Shown here piece after piece: positions 8,985 through 17,190 of a stretch of 64,000 nt of DNA. Source of the stretch: Candidatus Pelagisphaera phototrophica (GTDB lineage Bacteria > Verrucomicrobiota > Verrucomicrobiia > Opitutales > Opitutaceae). Location: NCBI RefSeq assembly GCF_014529625.1, contig NZ_CP076039.1, forward strand, positions 1,860,001 to 1,924,000, given 5' to 3'. The notes beneath the pieces were generated by a model. It saw only the letters and a list, made by a program, of their open reading frames with translations. It was not told the origin of the DNA and ran no database searches. The position numbers and the translations under genes were made by a program. Positions within the stretch are counted from its first letter, which is position 1; the number at the start of each line of letters is the position of its first letter.

Positions 8985-9053
8985 GGCTCCACAGCAGCCC
9001 TTCTTGGAGCTGGGGTTGCGGCTCTAGCCTTTGCAAGGTGCAGGCTGGGATAG
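8985..9053 (+). pseudogene. Lone VPDSG/PEP-CTERM-type C-terminal tail
   Basis: 23 codons encode GSTAALLGAGVAALAFARCR followed by LG and a TAG. This is the GST-x-hydrophobic helix-R-x-R pattern of VPDSG-CTERM sorting signals. Its DNA closely matches the tail of the intact gene at 11362-11976. The codons before it are interrupted by stops, so it is a relic of a lost surface protein gene. Confidence 0.6.
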
Positions 9054-9212
9054 GGTATCTATATTTTAGTTCGTTTAGTCGATCGTCCCTTTCTTTTTTG
9101 CAAGGAACCTGAATAGTCTCAACATTGTTAAATCCATTCCACGATGAGAACTGATTGTATCTGATTACTTCGTTAAGTTATCTACCTTTAGTAAATTACC
9201 CAAAAAGATCTT

Positions 9213-9584
9213 TTAAGACTTTACCATTTTGGCAATGGTCTGGGTATCCTCAAAAGCCTCAAAGGTTTTCAATTTATTGTCCTGCACAGACCACATATGG
9301 ATACTCTCAGTTTTTAGGCTACCATCAGTGAGAAGCACCCTTACAAAAATGGTATCATCGCACTCCCAGTACCTGATTGGTTTGAGGGATAAAGTAGGAA
9401 TGCTCTGAGCAAGAATCGAAAAGTTCTTTTCGATGATTTCACTTGGACCAATGTAGCTCCCGGCGAAAGCGTAGTCGCCATAGGAGATAAATGAGATCTG
9501 GTCATCCATTAACTGTCTTAAACTCTCAATGTCACCTTCTCCAAATAATTGATATGCCTTCTCAACGGTTTCTAAATTTGTCAT
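9213..9584 (-). CDS. SnoaL-like / NTF2-like family protein
   Basis: A 123-residue protein from the ATG at 9584 (MTNLETVEKAYQLFGEGD). A further-upstream in-frame start would add 21 unlikely residues. It fits the SnoaL-like cone fold: an N-terminal helix with the aromatic/acidic pattern AYQLFGEGDIESLRQLMDD, then WECDDTIFVRVLLTDGS and an IHMWSVQDNKLKTFEAFED strand pair. Members bind small hydrophobic ligands or act as isomerases, hydrolases or stress proteins. No catalytic residue can be assigned. It stands alone, next to an SMP-30 fragment on the other strand. Confidence 0.75.
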   Translation of the reverse strand: MTNLETVEKAYQLFGEGDIESLRQLMDDQISFISYGDYAFAGSYIGPSEIIEKNFSILAQSIPTLSLKPIRYWECDDTIFVRVLLTDGSLKTESIHMWSVQDNKLKTFEAFEDTQTIAKMVKS

Positions 9585-9724
9585 AGCAAGAAAAAGAGTT
9601 AGTTTTGTTGAAAATGTACAGTGCAAACGACTCTTCGAAGACAGCAATTTGTTTCGGAATCCCGCTGGCCTAGAATTGGGTCAAGTTTGGAAGATTTACC
9701 CTTTGGCTTAGCCGGAATAATGCT

Positions 9725-9742
9725 TAACCCCGAGCTGATGGG
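9725..9742. repeat. Short copy of the Sel1-tail junction sequence
   Basis: AACCCCGAGCTGATGGGTGA matches the NPKLMGE coding end at 3677-3696 with one or two changes and lies exactly where the SMP-30 fragment begins. It marks a recombination junction rather than a gene. Confidence 0.5.
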
Positions 9743-9745
9743 TGA

Positions 9746-10084
9746 GAAGGGGAGCACGACATCAAGGTATGGGACGTGGACAACGCCAATTTGAAAAATG
9801 GCAAGCGTTTTGTCTCCATGCATATGGATGGGTTTGATTTCATTGGCCATTCAGATGGAATCAAAGCAGACACAGACGGCAATATTTGGTCAAGTGCAGG
9901 GTGGGTTGGAGATGGCTACGATGGGGTGCACGTGTTTGCCCCTGATGGCGATCGCATAGGGCAGATAATGTTGCCGGAGAATTGTGCTAACCTATGTTTC
10001 GGCGGAAAAAAGCGTAACAGGTTGTTCATGACAGCAAGCCAAAGCCTTTACGCCGTATACACGGATGCCGTAGGCGCTTATTGA
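9746..10084 (+). pseudogene. SMP-30/gluconolactonase C-terminal fragment
   Basis: The frame starts directly after a TGA and reads EHDIKVWDVDNANLKNGKRF, then DGIKADTDGNIWSSAGWVGDG and GVHVFAPDGDRIGQIMLPE. These are the later blades of SMP-30/gluconolaconase-type six-bladed propellers (lactone hydrolysis in sugar oxidation). The N-terminal two-thirds and a start codon are missing; a GTG at 9776 is in frame but internal to a blade. The truncation coincides with the Sel1-tail repeat at 9725-9742. Confidence 0.75.
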
Positions 10085-10183
10085 TCGCTTACAATATCTC
10101 TTACCCGGGAGGCTCAATAGGTTATTCGGTGTGAGCATCTTTGCTCAAATCTCACCCAAATATTTCAGAACAATCCGCTTAAA

Positions 10184-11047
10184 TTAATAGCCAATCCTTT
10201 TCAGGAAGGCAAATGCATCCGCCAAGCGAGCGTTGAGAGTGCCGTCGCTGTGGCCAGCCGCCAAAACACGACGGTACTCATGGCTTACCTCGTTTTTGAG
10301 TAATGTGCGGTGTAGAAAATATGCACCCCGATCGAGTCCGAATTCGTCATCTCCGCCTACCTCAAAATATATCCTTAGCCCGGAACTTTTTATAAAGTCG
10401 GCATTTTGTTTAGCGATCGAGGGTGGGTGGTTTTTTCGCCAGTATTTGTGATCAAAAGGCTGTCCGAATTTCTCCTCGTAGACCTCGACAGATCGATGTT
10501 CCCTATCCATCGATTTTATTTTCACAAACTTGTAAGCTGGTTCGATGGCTGGAGCGATCGCCGCGATTGCTCCAAACTTTTCGGGATATTTAAATGCCAT
10601 TCTGAGACTTCCCATGCCTCCCATCGAATAGCCTCCTATAAGTGTCTTCGCTTCGGCCTTTAATCGATATTTTTGTCTCAGGTGAGGAATAAGCTCCTCC
10701 ATGATGAAGGTCTCCCATTTTTCTGAGCCGTCTTTGTAGTCCATGTAGAAAGACCTTCGAGCAGATGGTACGGCAACGATCAAAGAACTGAGGGCGTTTT
10801 TCGCCCAAAACTTTTCTAGTACTGGTTTAAGTTTCCGATTCAAATAAGAGTTATCCTGACCATTGCCATGCAGCCAAAGAATCAAATGATTTTCATCTTT
10901 CTCTAGGGCGAAAGCAGGCGGAGTTACAACAGAAACCATTACCGAGCTGGGTACTAATTTCGTATTGATTTCAAAAGTTTCCTCGGAACCGTAAGTGAGA
11001 GACGCGAATACAGAACACGCCAACAGGTTCAACTTTGCGTAATTCAT
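10184..11047 (-). CDS. Secreted esterase, esterase-D/PHB-depolymerase-like alpha/beta hydrolase
   Basis: A 287-residue protein with a signal peptide (MNYAKLNLLACSVFASLTYG). The oxyanion strand LILWLHGNGQD is at ~55-65, the nucleophile elbow GGYSMGG at ~138-144 (Ser ~141), Asp in the VGGDDEFGLDRG segment, and His in AAGHSDG near the C-terminus. This is the layout of the esterase D / feruloyl-esterase-like family (PF00756). In this genome type it probably releases acyl groups from polysaccharides in the periplasm; that role is inferred from lifestyle. No operon partners. Confidence 0.85.
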   Translation of the reverse strand: MNYAKLNLLACSVFASLTYGSEETFEINTKLVPSSVMVSVVTPPAFALEKDENHLILWLHGNGQDNSYLNRKLKPVLEKFWAKNALSSLIVAVPSARRSFYMDYKDGSEKWETFIMEELIPHLRQKYRLKAEAKTLIGGYSMGGMGSLRMAFKYPEKFGAIAAIAPAIEPAYKFVKIKSMDREHRSVEVYEEKFGQPFDHKYWRKNHPPSIAKQNADFIKSSGLRIYFEVGGDDEFGLDRGAYFLHRTLLKNEVSHEYRRVLAAGHSDGTLNARLADAFAFLKRIGY

Positions 11048-11361
11048 AAAGTCTCTAGATTAATGGAGGCACCACCTAAGCACAAATTTTTTCGGAAGAA
11101 GCTGTGGCTTTATTCGAAAACAAATGGGGAGTCTAGGCCTTTAAAGGGGCGTGGGCATTGGCTCTTCCTCCTTTGGCTCCGTTGAGTGTTTTGAGCAGCC
11201 GACTGACAATGAAAATGAAAGGACAAGGAGAGCTTTGAATGCAAAAACCACAAATCAATGAATGGCAGTTTTGGAGATTATGCAAGAATCCCTGACAGCG
11301 CGACAAGGGGTAATTTGGCCTTGCTTTAACCCTTAACATCGCTAGCATATTTTCATTGTGG
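11048..11361. other. Intergenic stretch
   Basis: It separates two divergent genes and should contain both promoters, though I see no clear -35/-10 pair. A 90-codon minus-strand frame (11133-11405) is low-quality and overlaps the next gene's start, so I do not call it. Confidence 0.4.
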
Positions 11362-11976
11362 ATGTTCGTAAATACTATCAAACTTAGCCTCGTTTGCACT
11401 TTCATTCCCGTCTATGCACAGGCGGTATCAGTTACAGATTTCGATGTCACGTCAGTGGGCGACTTGAATTCCATTTTCTATAGGTCCGCCCAAGGCACAA
11501 GCAATAGCGTCGGGTGGTCCATAAATAATACAGGAGCTTCTGGATTCCAGACGGCGGCATATCGTACGACGACCAACGGTCTCTTCGAGGGGTTTGGCGG
11601 CTCTACTGACCGGCTGCATACTTTCGGTGGAACATTCACCATCAATTTCAACGCCCTCATTACGAGCATCAGATTTTATATGCTCAACGACAATGACGGT
11701 GGCGCAAGTCTAGACTTCGGAATCACTCCAACCGCTTCATCCGGGGGCGTAAGCATTAATGGTACAAGAGTTACAAGTGGCAGTTTAGTAGGATGGGTTG
11801 AATTCTCTGGTATATCTACAAACTCCCTGACCACCACTCCGTCGATGGCTGATGGAACCGATGCAGCTTGGGTTGTGCAATCATACGCTATCGATGCCCC
11901 CGATACAGGCTCCACAGCGGCTCTTCTTGGAGTTGCTGTAACGGCTCTAGCTTTAGCGAGACGCAGGCTAGGTTAA
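11362..11976 (+). CDS. Exported beta-rich protein with VPDSG-CTERM sorting signal
   Basis: A 204-residue protein from the ATG at 11362. The signal peptide (LVCTFIPVYAQA) is followed by ~160 residues rich in G, S, T and N with alternating hydrophobic residues, as in beta-sandwich surface proteins. The tail APDTGSTAALLG, then a hydrophobic helix ending ARRRLG, is a VPDSG-CTERM sorting signal. Such proteins are expected to be processed and anchored by an exosortase-type system and are often linked to exopolysaccharide or outer-envelope assembly. No function can be given to the body. Homologous tail relics lie at 8985-9053 and 61552-61866. Confidence 0.85.
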   Translation: MFVNTIKLSLVCTFIPVYAQAVSVTDFDVTSVGDLNSIFYRSAQGTSNSVGWSINNTGASGFQTAAYRTTTNGLFEGFGGSTDRLHTFGGTFTINFNALITSIRFYMLNDNDGGASLDFGITPTASSGGVSINGTRVTSGSLVGWVEFSGISTNSLTTTPSMADGTDAAWVVQSYAIDAPDTGSTAALLGVAVTALALARRRLG

Positions 11977-12046
11977 GGTTTTCTCAAAAAACCCTAACAC
12001 CGTTCGCCCTTGCCATTAATCGCGGACTTGGTTTGTTCGGCAAAGC

Positions 12047-13537
12047 ATGATTCGGGACGCTACCATAATAGGAATCCTTATACTTATCTCTTCAATGCTT
12101 AAGGCCAATGAAGAAGAGAGCTCACCAAACGTTATTTTTATTTTGGCCGATGATGTCGGTATTGGCGACATCAAATGCTTCTATCCTCCCTCGAAGGTAA
12201 CGACCAACAATATCGATCGTTTGGCACTTGAGGGTATCAAGTTCAATCAAGCATATTCGCCTGGTGCTACTTGTTCGCCTTCACGTTATTCTTTGATTTC
12301 TGGTTCTTACCCCTGCCGCGGTCCTTTAAGAAGCGAAGCCGTGAACGCCACAACTCCACTTACTATAAGAGAGAATGAACTCTCGCTTCCCAAATTTTTT
12401 AAGCAACAGGGCTACCGAACTGCTCATATCGGCAAATGGCACTTGGGTTATGGAGGTGAGGGTGGAGTCACTAACTGGGCGGGAGAAATTAAGCCGAGCG
12501 CAAATGAGATTGGCTTTGATTATCATTTTGCGTTGCCTACCAACCATAACGATGGCTTCAAGACCTACGTTGAAAACCATAGCCTGCTGTGGTTGAAAGA
12601 TGGTGTCGACGAACTTCCTGGCAAACCAGCGGTTGAACAGCTAACTCAGATTCGCTTTGATGACCTTGTGGAGAGTACACTAACCGAGCAGGGTATCGCC
12701 TTTATAAGAGAGAACCACGATCATCCCTTTTTTCTCTATCTTGCTTTTACCGCTACGCACACTCACATTACCCCTCACAAGAAGTTCCGTGGAAGCAGCG
12801 AGATTGGTCAACTGGGGGACTACATTAACGAGTTAGACTTCCATGTCGGTGAGATCATGCACACACTTGAAGAGCTTGGTATTGACGAGAATACTATTCT
12901 TTTCTTTTCAAGTGACAATGGAGGCTCACCAAGGGATCACAGAACGGCAGGAATCAACCTCAGTTTGTATGACTCTTCTAAAGGTGTTAGAGAAAAAGCG
13001 AAGACAGCGAAGGCTGATGCAAACAAGAAGTTTGGGCACCTGACCAATGGGATGTTAAGAGGAAGTAAGGGATCGAACTTTGAGGGTGGCCATCGGGTGC
13101 CATACATAGTTCGTTGGCCGGGGAGAATTGCTGCAGGCAGTGAGAGTGATCAATTAATTACGCTAGCAGATACATTGGCTACTTGTGCTGGATTGTTGAA
13201 TACGAGAATTCCTTTTCAAGCAGGAAAAGATTCTTTTGATTTGAGTCCTGTGATGCTAGGAAAGGAGATTGAGAAGCCTAGAGCCGAAGTTATTTTACAG
13301 ACAAACGATGGAACCCTAGCTTTTCGGCAAGGGAGCTGGAAGCTTCATTTTTTAAAGCCAACGGTTTGGCAAGGAGAAGAGCCTTGGCTCTCAGCAAATT
13401 GCGAACTTTACCATTTGCTGACAGACCCGAGAGAAGAGAGGAATCTCGCTGCAGAACAGAATGAGCGAGTAAAAAAGATGAAGGAACGTTTGATGAACCT
13501 TCTCAGAGCGGGGAGGAGCTCCACTTTACTGCGTTAA
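12047..13537 (+). CDS. Arylsulfatase (family S1), secreted
   Basis: A 496-residue sulfatase with a signal peptide (~1-20). ILADDVGIGD (metal Asp pair) is at ~32-41, the canonical formylglycine motif C-S-P-S-R has Cys ~76, GKWHLG is at ~126-131 and FSSDNGGSPRDH carries the second metal site. A ~40-residue Lys/Ala-rich insert follows the DNGG motif before the NFEGGHRVPYIVRWPG block. It is similar in layout to the sulfatase at 7227-8756 but on the other strand and clearly diverged. It lies 70 bp after the VPDSG-CTERM gene, with which it could be co-transcribed. Confidence 0.95.
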   Translation: MIRDATIIGILILISSMLKANEEESSPNVIFILADDVGIGDIKCFYPPSKVTTNNIDRLALEGIKFNQAYSPGATCSPSRYSLISGSYPCRGPLRSEAVNATTPLTIRENELSLPKFFKQQGYRTAHIGKWHLGYGGEGGVTNWAGEIKPSANEIGFDYHFALPTNHNDGFKTYVENHSLLWLKDGVDELPGKPAVEQLTQIRFDDLVESTLTEQGIAFIRENHDHPFFLYLAFTATHTHITPHKKFRGSSEIGQLGDYINELDFHVGEIMHTLEELGIDENTILFFSSDNGGSPRDHRTAGINLSLYDSSKGVREKAKTAKADANKKFGHLTNGMLRGSKGSNFEGGHRVPYIVRWPGRIAAGSESDQLITLADTLATCAGLLNTRIPFQAGKDSFDLSPVMLGKEIEKPRAEVILQTNDGTLAFRQGSWKLHFLKPTVWQGEEPWLSANCELYHLLTDPREERNLAAEQNERVKKMKERLMNLLRAGRSSTLLR

Positions 13538-13663
13538 AGCCGAAACTTTTGAAAACAGATAGGCTTCTGGAGTCCTCTCAATATTAGATCTATGAAGGAG
13601 AGCGGTTAATCGACATCGGTGACAAGGCCTACGATGTGTCCCAGTTTGGGAAGCTAGGTTTCC

Positions 13664-13853
13664 GTAACCGTCATCTCAAAAATTGGGCAAAAACTAGGGT
13701 TTATCTACGTTTTTGGCTGTTCATTAATGGTTCCTTAGGTTTTTGTAACCCTTTGGGAAAGAGCGAACTAGGACCAAATTAAACTTATTAGAACATCAAC
13801 TACATTCACTCGTAACGAATAGGTCGTTGGTGCGATTCCTATGGACGGCTCCA
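13664..13853. repeat. 190-bp direct repeat, copy B, ending in a tRNA-Thr 3' half
   Basis: Gap-free match (~88% by eye) to 3711-3900, same orientation. The first ~90 bases are almost unchanged, while the tRNA part has drifted more. The sequence upstream differs from copy A: no Sel1 tail, instead an open stretch reading LIDIGDKAYDVSQFGKL of unknown origin. Confidence 0.85.
13804..13853 (+). pseudogene. tRNA-Thr(CGT) 3'-half fragment, second copy
   Basis: ATTCA CTCGTAA CGAAT keeps the anticodon loop with CGT. The T-loop is mutated (TGCGATT instead of TTCGATT) and a CCA closes the fragment at 13851-13853. The 5' half is absent. The T-loop change suggests this copy is older or unconstrained. Confidence 0.7.
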
Positions 13854-13958
13854 TTTAAACCAATAAATGAGAGAGCTGGACGAGCAAAGGCTATAATTCA
13901 GTCAAATTTAAATTGATCGTATACTTTAAAATAAAGCTATAGCTTAAAATATTCAACC

Positions 13959-15980
13959 ATGAATTCTCAAGTTTTCGTCAGTTATGCATCTCAAGATCGA
14001 AAAAGGGTATTGGACTTAGTTGATCGATTAAGTGCACAGGGGGTGTCGGTTTGGATCGATAAAGTGGGTATCGAAGGCGCCGCTATGTGGAGCCAAGAAA
14101 TCGTAGCGGCGATTCGCGATTGCAAAGTGTTTATTCTAGCCATTTCGAAAAACTCGGCCGGATCAGAAAACGTCGCAAAAGAAGTGGCTTTAGCTTCAGA
14201 AGGGAGAAAGCGTATTTTACCCGTTTTTTTGGAAAAAGCGGACATCCCGGAGTCGATGGCTTATCAGCTAGCGGGCATTCAACGAGTTGATTTCTTTGAG
14301 GACGATAAGGACGCTAGTCAGCAATCAGTAATCAGAGCATTAAAAACACTTGGAGTGGATGTAATCGGAGGAGCTAGGGGAAATACTACGACTAGCCACC
14401 ACAAAGTGCGGGAGACTAATTCAGGAAATAGTCGAACGATTAAAAAACGTATTTTTACGAAGGGTAAATTTGCGTTGGCTATAGCCGGTTTGACGTCGGT
14501 TGTAATCGCCTTACTTTTCTCTGGAAGAATTGGAGAGGTCAACAAGGGAGCTGAAGCAGAAACGCAAAATCAGTCTTTCGAAACAGCCCAACCGTTAGAC
14601 ACAAACCGATTGGTTGTTTTGCCTTTTAAAACGCTTGGGTCCCCAGATATAAACGATCTTGGCTACGGACTTGTGTCGACATTGACTAGCAAGTTGCAGC
14701 CATTGCGAAGTCTAGTTGTTATTGCAAACGAATCGGCCCGACGGTTTGCGGATACTGAGCTTTCTGCAAATGAAATTGGTAAAGCTCTAAGAGTTGGAAC
14801 AATCGTTACTGGAGAAGTCCAGATCAGTGGCGAAGTTGTCCAAGTCAATATTCGATTAATTGATGCGAACACTGAGGCTCTCAGTTGGGCAGGAACATTT
14901 AAGAGATCATTTGTCGAATTCCTCGATCTACAAAACGAAATTGCGACCCAGTTGGCGTTTGAGCTCAAAGGCGGTTTGGATGCAGCCGAAAAACAGCAAC
15001 TTTCTCAAAAAGAAACAGAGATCCAAGAGGCTCAGAAAGAATATCAAATAGGTCGGCGCGAATGGAACAGAAGAAACAAAGAAGGTTTTGAGAATGCCGT
15101 ACTACATTTCGAGAAAGCAATTAATCTGGATGCAAGCTACGCCGCCCCTTATGCTGGTTTAGCTGATACCTACGCAATGCTTCAAATCTACAACTTTGGT
15201 GCACCTGACGATGTAATGCCAAAAGCTAAGGAATACGCCGAAAGAGCAATCGAGATAAATCCCAGAGGTGCTGAAGCTTATGTTTCGCTAGCATTCGTAT
15301 TATCGATGTACGAGCATAACTTCAGTCTTGCCGAAAAAAAATTCGAAACAGCTCTCCAAATTAATCCCAACTATGCGACGGCATATCATTGGTACGGAAA
15401 CTTCCTCAACCACATAGGAAGATCTGATGAGGCTATTGAGATTCTAATAAAAGGCACGCAGTTGGATCCAAACGCAATGATTATCAAAAATGGGCTCGCA
15501 ATTGCTTATTGGTGTGCAGGCGAAAGGGGCATGGCACTAAAGGCTGTTGAAGAGCAATTTAGGTTTGATCCGTATTTTCCGCCGGCTATCCTCACAAAAT
15601 ACACTTGGCTGCTTGCAGATACCTCACCAAGTGCAATAAAGTACCTAAACGAAGCGATCGAGGTTTATCCAGATCAGCCATTGATTCGATCAGCTCTTTT
15701 CAGCGTTCATTGGGCTGCGGGCAACCGTGAATTAGCGAAGGATCAGCTGATCGAACTGCACGCTCGTTTTCCTGATTCACTAGCCAAAGCAAGATTCGCG
15801 GAATTATATTTTATGATGGGAAGGGAAGATCTCGCTTATCCGTGGCTTCAAAAAGGAATCGAAGCGAAAGAGGGAGTAGTGTTATTTACATCGGTTATAC
15901 CTTCGACAAAAAAATATCAGAAGCAGTCACGTTTTCGAGAGCTCTTTAGGGACATCAACCATCCGCTTTATCAGTTCTAA
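13959..15980 (+). CDS. TIR domain - TM - TolB/FlgO-like - TPR protein
   Basis: A 673-residue protein in four parts. Residues 1-~135 form a TIR domain: it begins QVFVSYASQDR and has VWIDKVGI, VFILAISKNSAGS and a conserved Glu at ~75 in NVAKEVALA, the position of the NADase Glu in TIR enzymes. A transmembrane helix spans ~171-188. Residues ~217-345 are a FlgO/TolB-N-like domain (LVVLPFKTLG, then GTIVTGEVQISGEVVQVNIRLIDA), as found next to adenylate-cyclase and TPR modules. About seven TPR-like units fill the rest. The topology puts TIR in the cytoplasm and the TPRs in the periplasm. It sits between the tRNA-Thr repeat and another repeat copy, in accessory DNA. A sensor, signalling or defence role is plausible but unproven. 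Confidence 0.85.
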   Translation: MNSQVFVSYASQDRKRVLDLVDRLSAQGVSVWIDKVGIEGAAMWSQEIVAAIRDCKVFILAISKNSAGSENVAKEVALASEGRKRILPVFLEKADIPESMAYQLAGIQRVDFFEDDKDASQQSVIRALKTLGVDVIGGARGNTTTSHHKVRETNSGNSRTIKKRIFTKGKFALAIAGLTSVVIALLFSGRIGEVNKGAEAETQNQSFETAQPLDTNRLVVLPFKTLGSPDINDLGYGLVSTLTSKLQPLRSLVVIANESARRFADTELSANEIGKALRVGTIVTGEVQISGEVVQVNIRLIDANTEALSWAGTFKRSFVEFLDLQNEIATQLAFELKGGLDAAEKQQLSQKETEIQEAQKEYQIGRREWNRRNKEGFENAVLHFEKAINLDASYAAPYAGLADTYAMLQIYNFGAPDDVMPKAKEYAERAIEINPRGAEAYVSLAFVLSMYEHNFSLAEKKFETALQINPNYATAYHWYGNFLNHIGRSDEAIEILIKGTQLDPNAMIIKNGLAIAYWCAGERGMALKAVEEQFRFDPYFPPAILTKYTWLLADTSPSAIKYLNEAIEVYPDQPLIRSALFSVHWAAGNRELAKDQLIELHARFPDSLAKARFAELYFMMGREDLAYPWLQKGIEAKEGVVLFTSVIPSTKKYQKQSRFRELFRDINHPLYQF

Positions 15981-16030
15981 GAGTACTTGTCATAAACTCC
16001 AGTTTTTCCCTAAAAATGATAGTTACGAAA

Positions 16031-16100
16031 TCACCCCCAAGCTGCTGGGTGAGTAATTTATGGTTTCCGTAACCGTCATCTCAAAAATTGGGTAAAAACT
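16031..16100. repeat. Third partial copy of the Sel1-tail / 190-bp repeat
   Basis: CCCCCAAGCTGCTGGGTGAG then TAA (coding end PKLLGE-stop) is followed by the GTAACCGTCATCTC...GGGTAAAAACT block (16069-16100) shared with both long repeats. Homology then stops abruptly, so the tRNA part is missing here. It shows that the Sel1 tail and the 5' part of the repeat form one unit. Confidence 0.75.
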
Positions 16101-16121
16101 CGTGCGGAACTGAGGAAACTA

Positions 16122-16880
16122 TCATTCGATTTCTGCCTTCAAAAATAGTATTTCATGATCGGAGTTAACGGAAGTCTCGTTTATCAGGTTCCAATCAAGC
16201 ATATTTTGACTGCTGAAAATCCGTAACTTATAGTTGCGGAGAGAGGTTTCTGCATTAAAGAATTGTATAGTATCTGTGAATACAGAATCAGACTTTTGTG
16301 GCAAGAAGTGCCCTGAACTTTCGCTGATGATTTCTGTGAAATTGGCAAATTTTGATTTAAGGGATAGACCCAACTCGAAGAAGATGTCGTTTCGTGCTAA
16401 GAAGATCATTGTTTGTTGTTCAAAAGGCTTCGCCTCATCGATCAGCTCTAATAATCCCAAATGTGTTTCAGGAAGGTAGCCGTTAAAAAGGAAAATCTTA
16501 TCAAAATGCGTTTCCGACTGAGCCAAGTATACAAGGGCCATCGGTACTCCTTGGGAATAACCCAAGAGCCCGTAAAATGGACCATTAGCTTCGACGAAAG
16601 AATCTAAAAATAGTATCGAATCATTTGCCCAAGAGCGATCTTGCGTCGGATTTTCTTTGGACGGTGGGTCGTCGTACCAAATTCCAGATGGCAGGGGCGA
16701 GTCAACGAATAAAAATTCAAGTTGAGGCAACTCATCTATCAAATCCTGCATACCAGGCATGGCATTGAAAGACGCTGCACTTCCACCGCCGCCATGAAGG
16801 CAAAGAATCTTTAAGCTAGAGTAGCTGTTACTGGAGATTATCAAGCTGACGGCTATTATGATTTTAAACTGTAACTTCAT
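16122..16880 (-). CDS. FSH1-family serine hydrolase, exported
   Basis: A 252-residue alpha/beta hydrolase with signal peptide (~1-21). The segment ILCLHGGGGSAASF (~25-38), nucleophile elbow LLGYSQG (Ser ~109), Asp in FLARNDIFF and His in SSGHFLP match the FSH1 serine hydrolase family. The last ~45 residues (YKLRIFSSQNMLDWNLI) resemble the short LDWxxL-type C-terminal beta segment seen after catalytic domains in many Verrucomicrobial secreted proteins. Substrate unknown. It is the last gene before the tRNA-Lys fragment. Confidence 0.8.
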   Translation of the reverse strand: MKLQFKIIIAVSLIISSNSYSSLKILCLHGGGGSAASFNAMPGMQDLIDELPQLEFLFVDSPLPSGIWYDDPPSKENPTQDRSWANDSILFLDSFVEANGPFYGLLGYSQGVPMALVYLAQSETHFDKIFLFNGYLPETHLGLLELIDEAKPFEQQTMIFLARNDIFFELGLSLKSKFANFTEIISESSGHFLPQKSDSVFTDTIQFFNAETSLRNYKLRIFSSQNMLDWNLINETSVNSDHEILFLKAEIE

Positions 16881-17113
16881 AATTCTTCGATAGAACTTAC
16901 TTTAGGTTAAAGCGAACTAGTTCATCAATAGACAATTGGTCTGAGGGCCGCCAAAATGTATCCCCCAAATGTATCCCTAATCTTCAACATCAGCCGAGTT
17001 CTACCTTTTAAGCTTGTTTCTGGAGGTTGTAGATTCTTTAGGAACGTTTTTTTAAACTACTGAAGGTCAAAAAGTTTAAAAAAGCTGAGACGTAGTTAAA
17101 CGCTAATTTCTTG

Positions 17114-17160
17114 GCCTTTTAAGCAATTGGTTCTGGGTTCGAGTCCCAGTCGACCCACCA
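17114..17160 (+). pseudogene. tRNA-Lys(TTT) 3'-half fragment
   Basis: GCCTTTTAAGC is the inner part of an anticodon arm with anticodon TTT. It is followed by variable loop, a perfect T-arm (CTGGG TTCGAGT CCCAG), 3' acceptor strand TCGACCC, A and encoded CCA at 17158-17160. The T-arm is identical to that of the intact tRNA-Lys(CTT) at 56918. The outer anticodon stem pairs, D-arm and 5' acceptor strand are missing upstream. It is unrelated to the two tRNA-Thr fragments and so marks a separate integration. Confidence 0.8.
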
Positions 17161-17169
17161 GTTCCCCCC

Positions 17170-17190
17170 AACCGCCAATTGGCGGTTTTA
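17170..17190 (+). terminator. Intrinsic terminator of the original tRNA-Lys gene
   Basis: ACCGCC-AATT-GGCGGT followed by TTTATTG, 10 bp after the CCA end. Its presence suggests that the sequence to the right of 17114 is the undisturbed chromosomal flank. Confidence 0.7.

Noticed and set aside
11133-11405. 90-codon minus-strand ORF
   Set aside because: Cys/His/Asn-rich without domain, overlaps the start of the VPDSG-CTERM gene; looks like chance.
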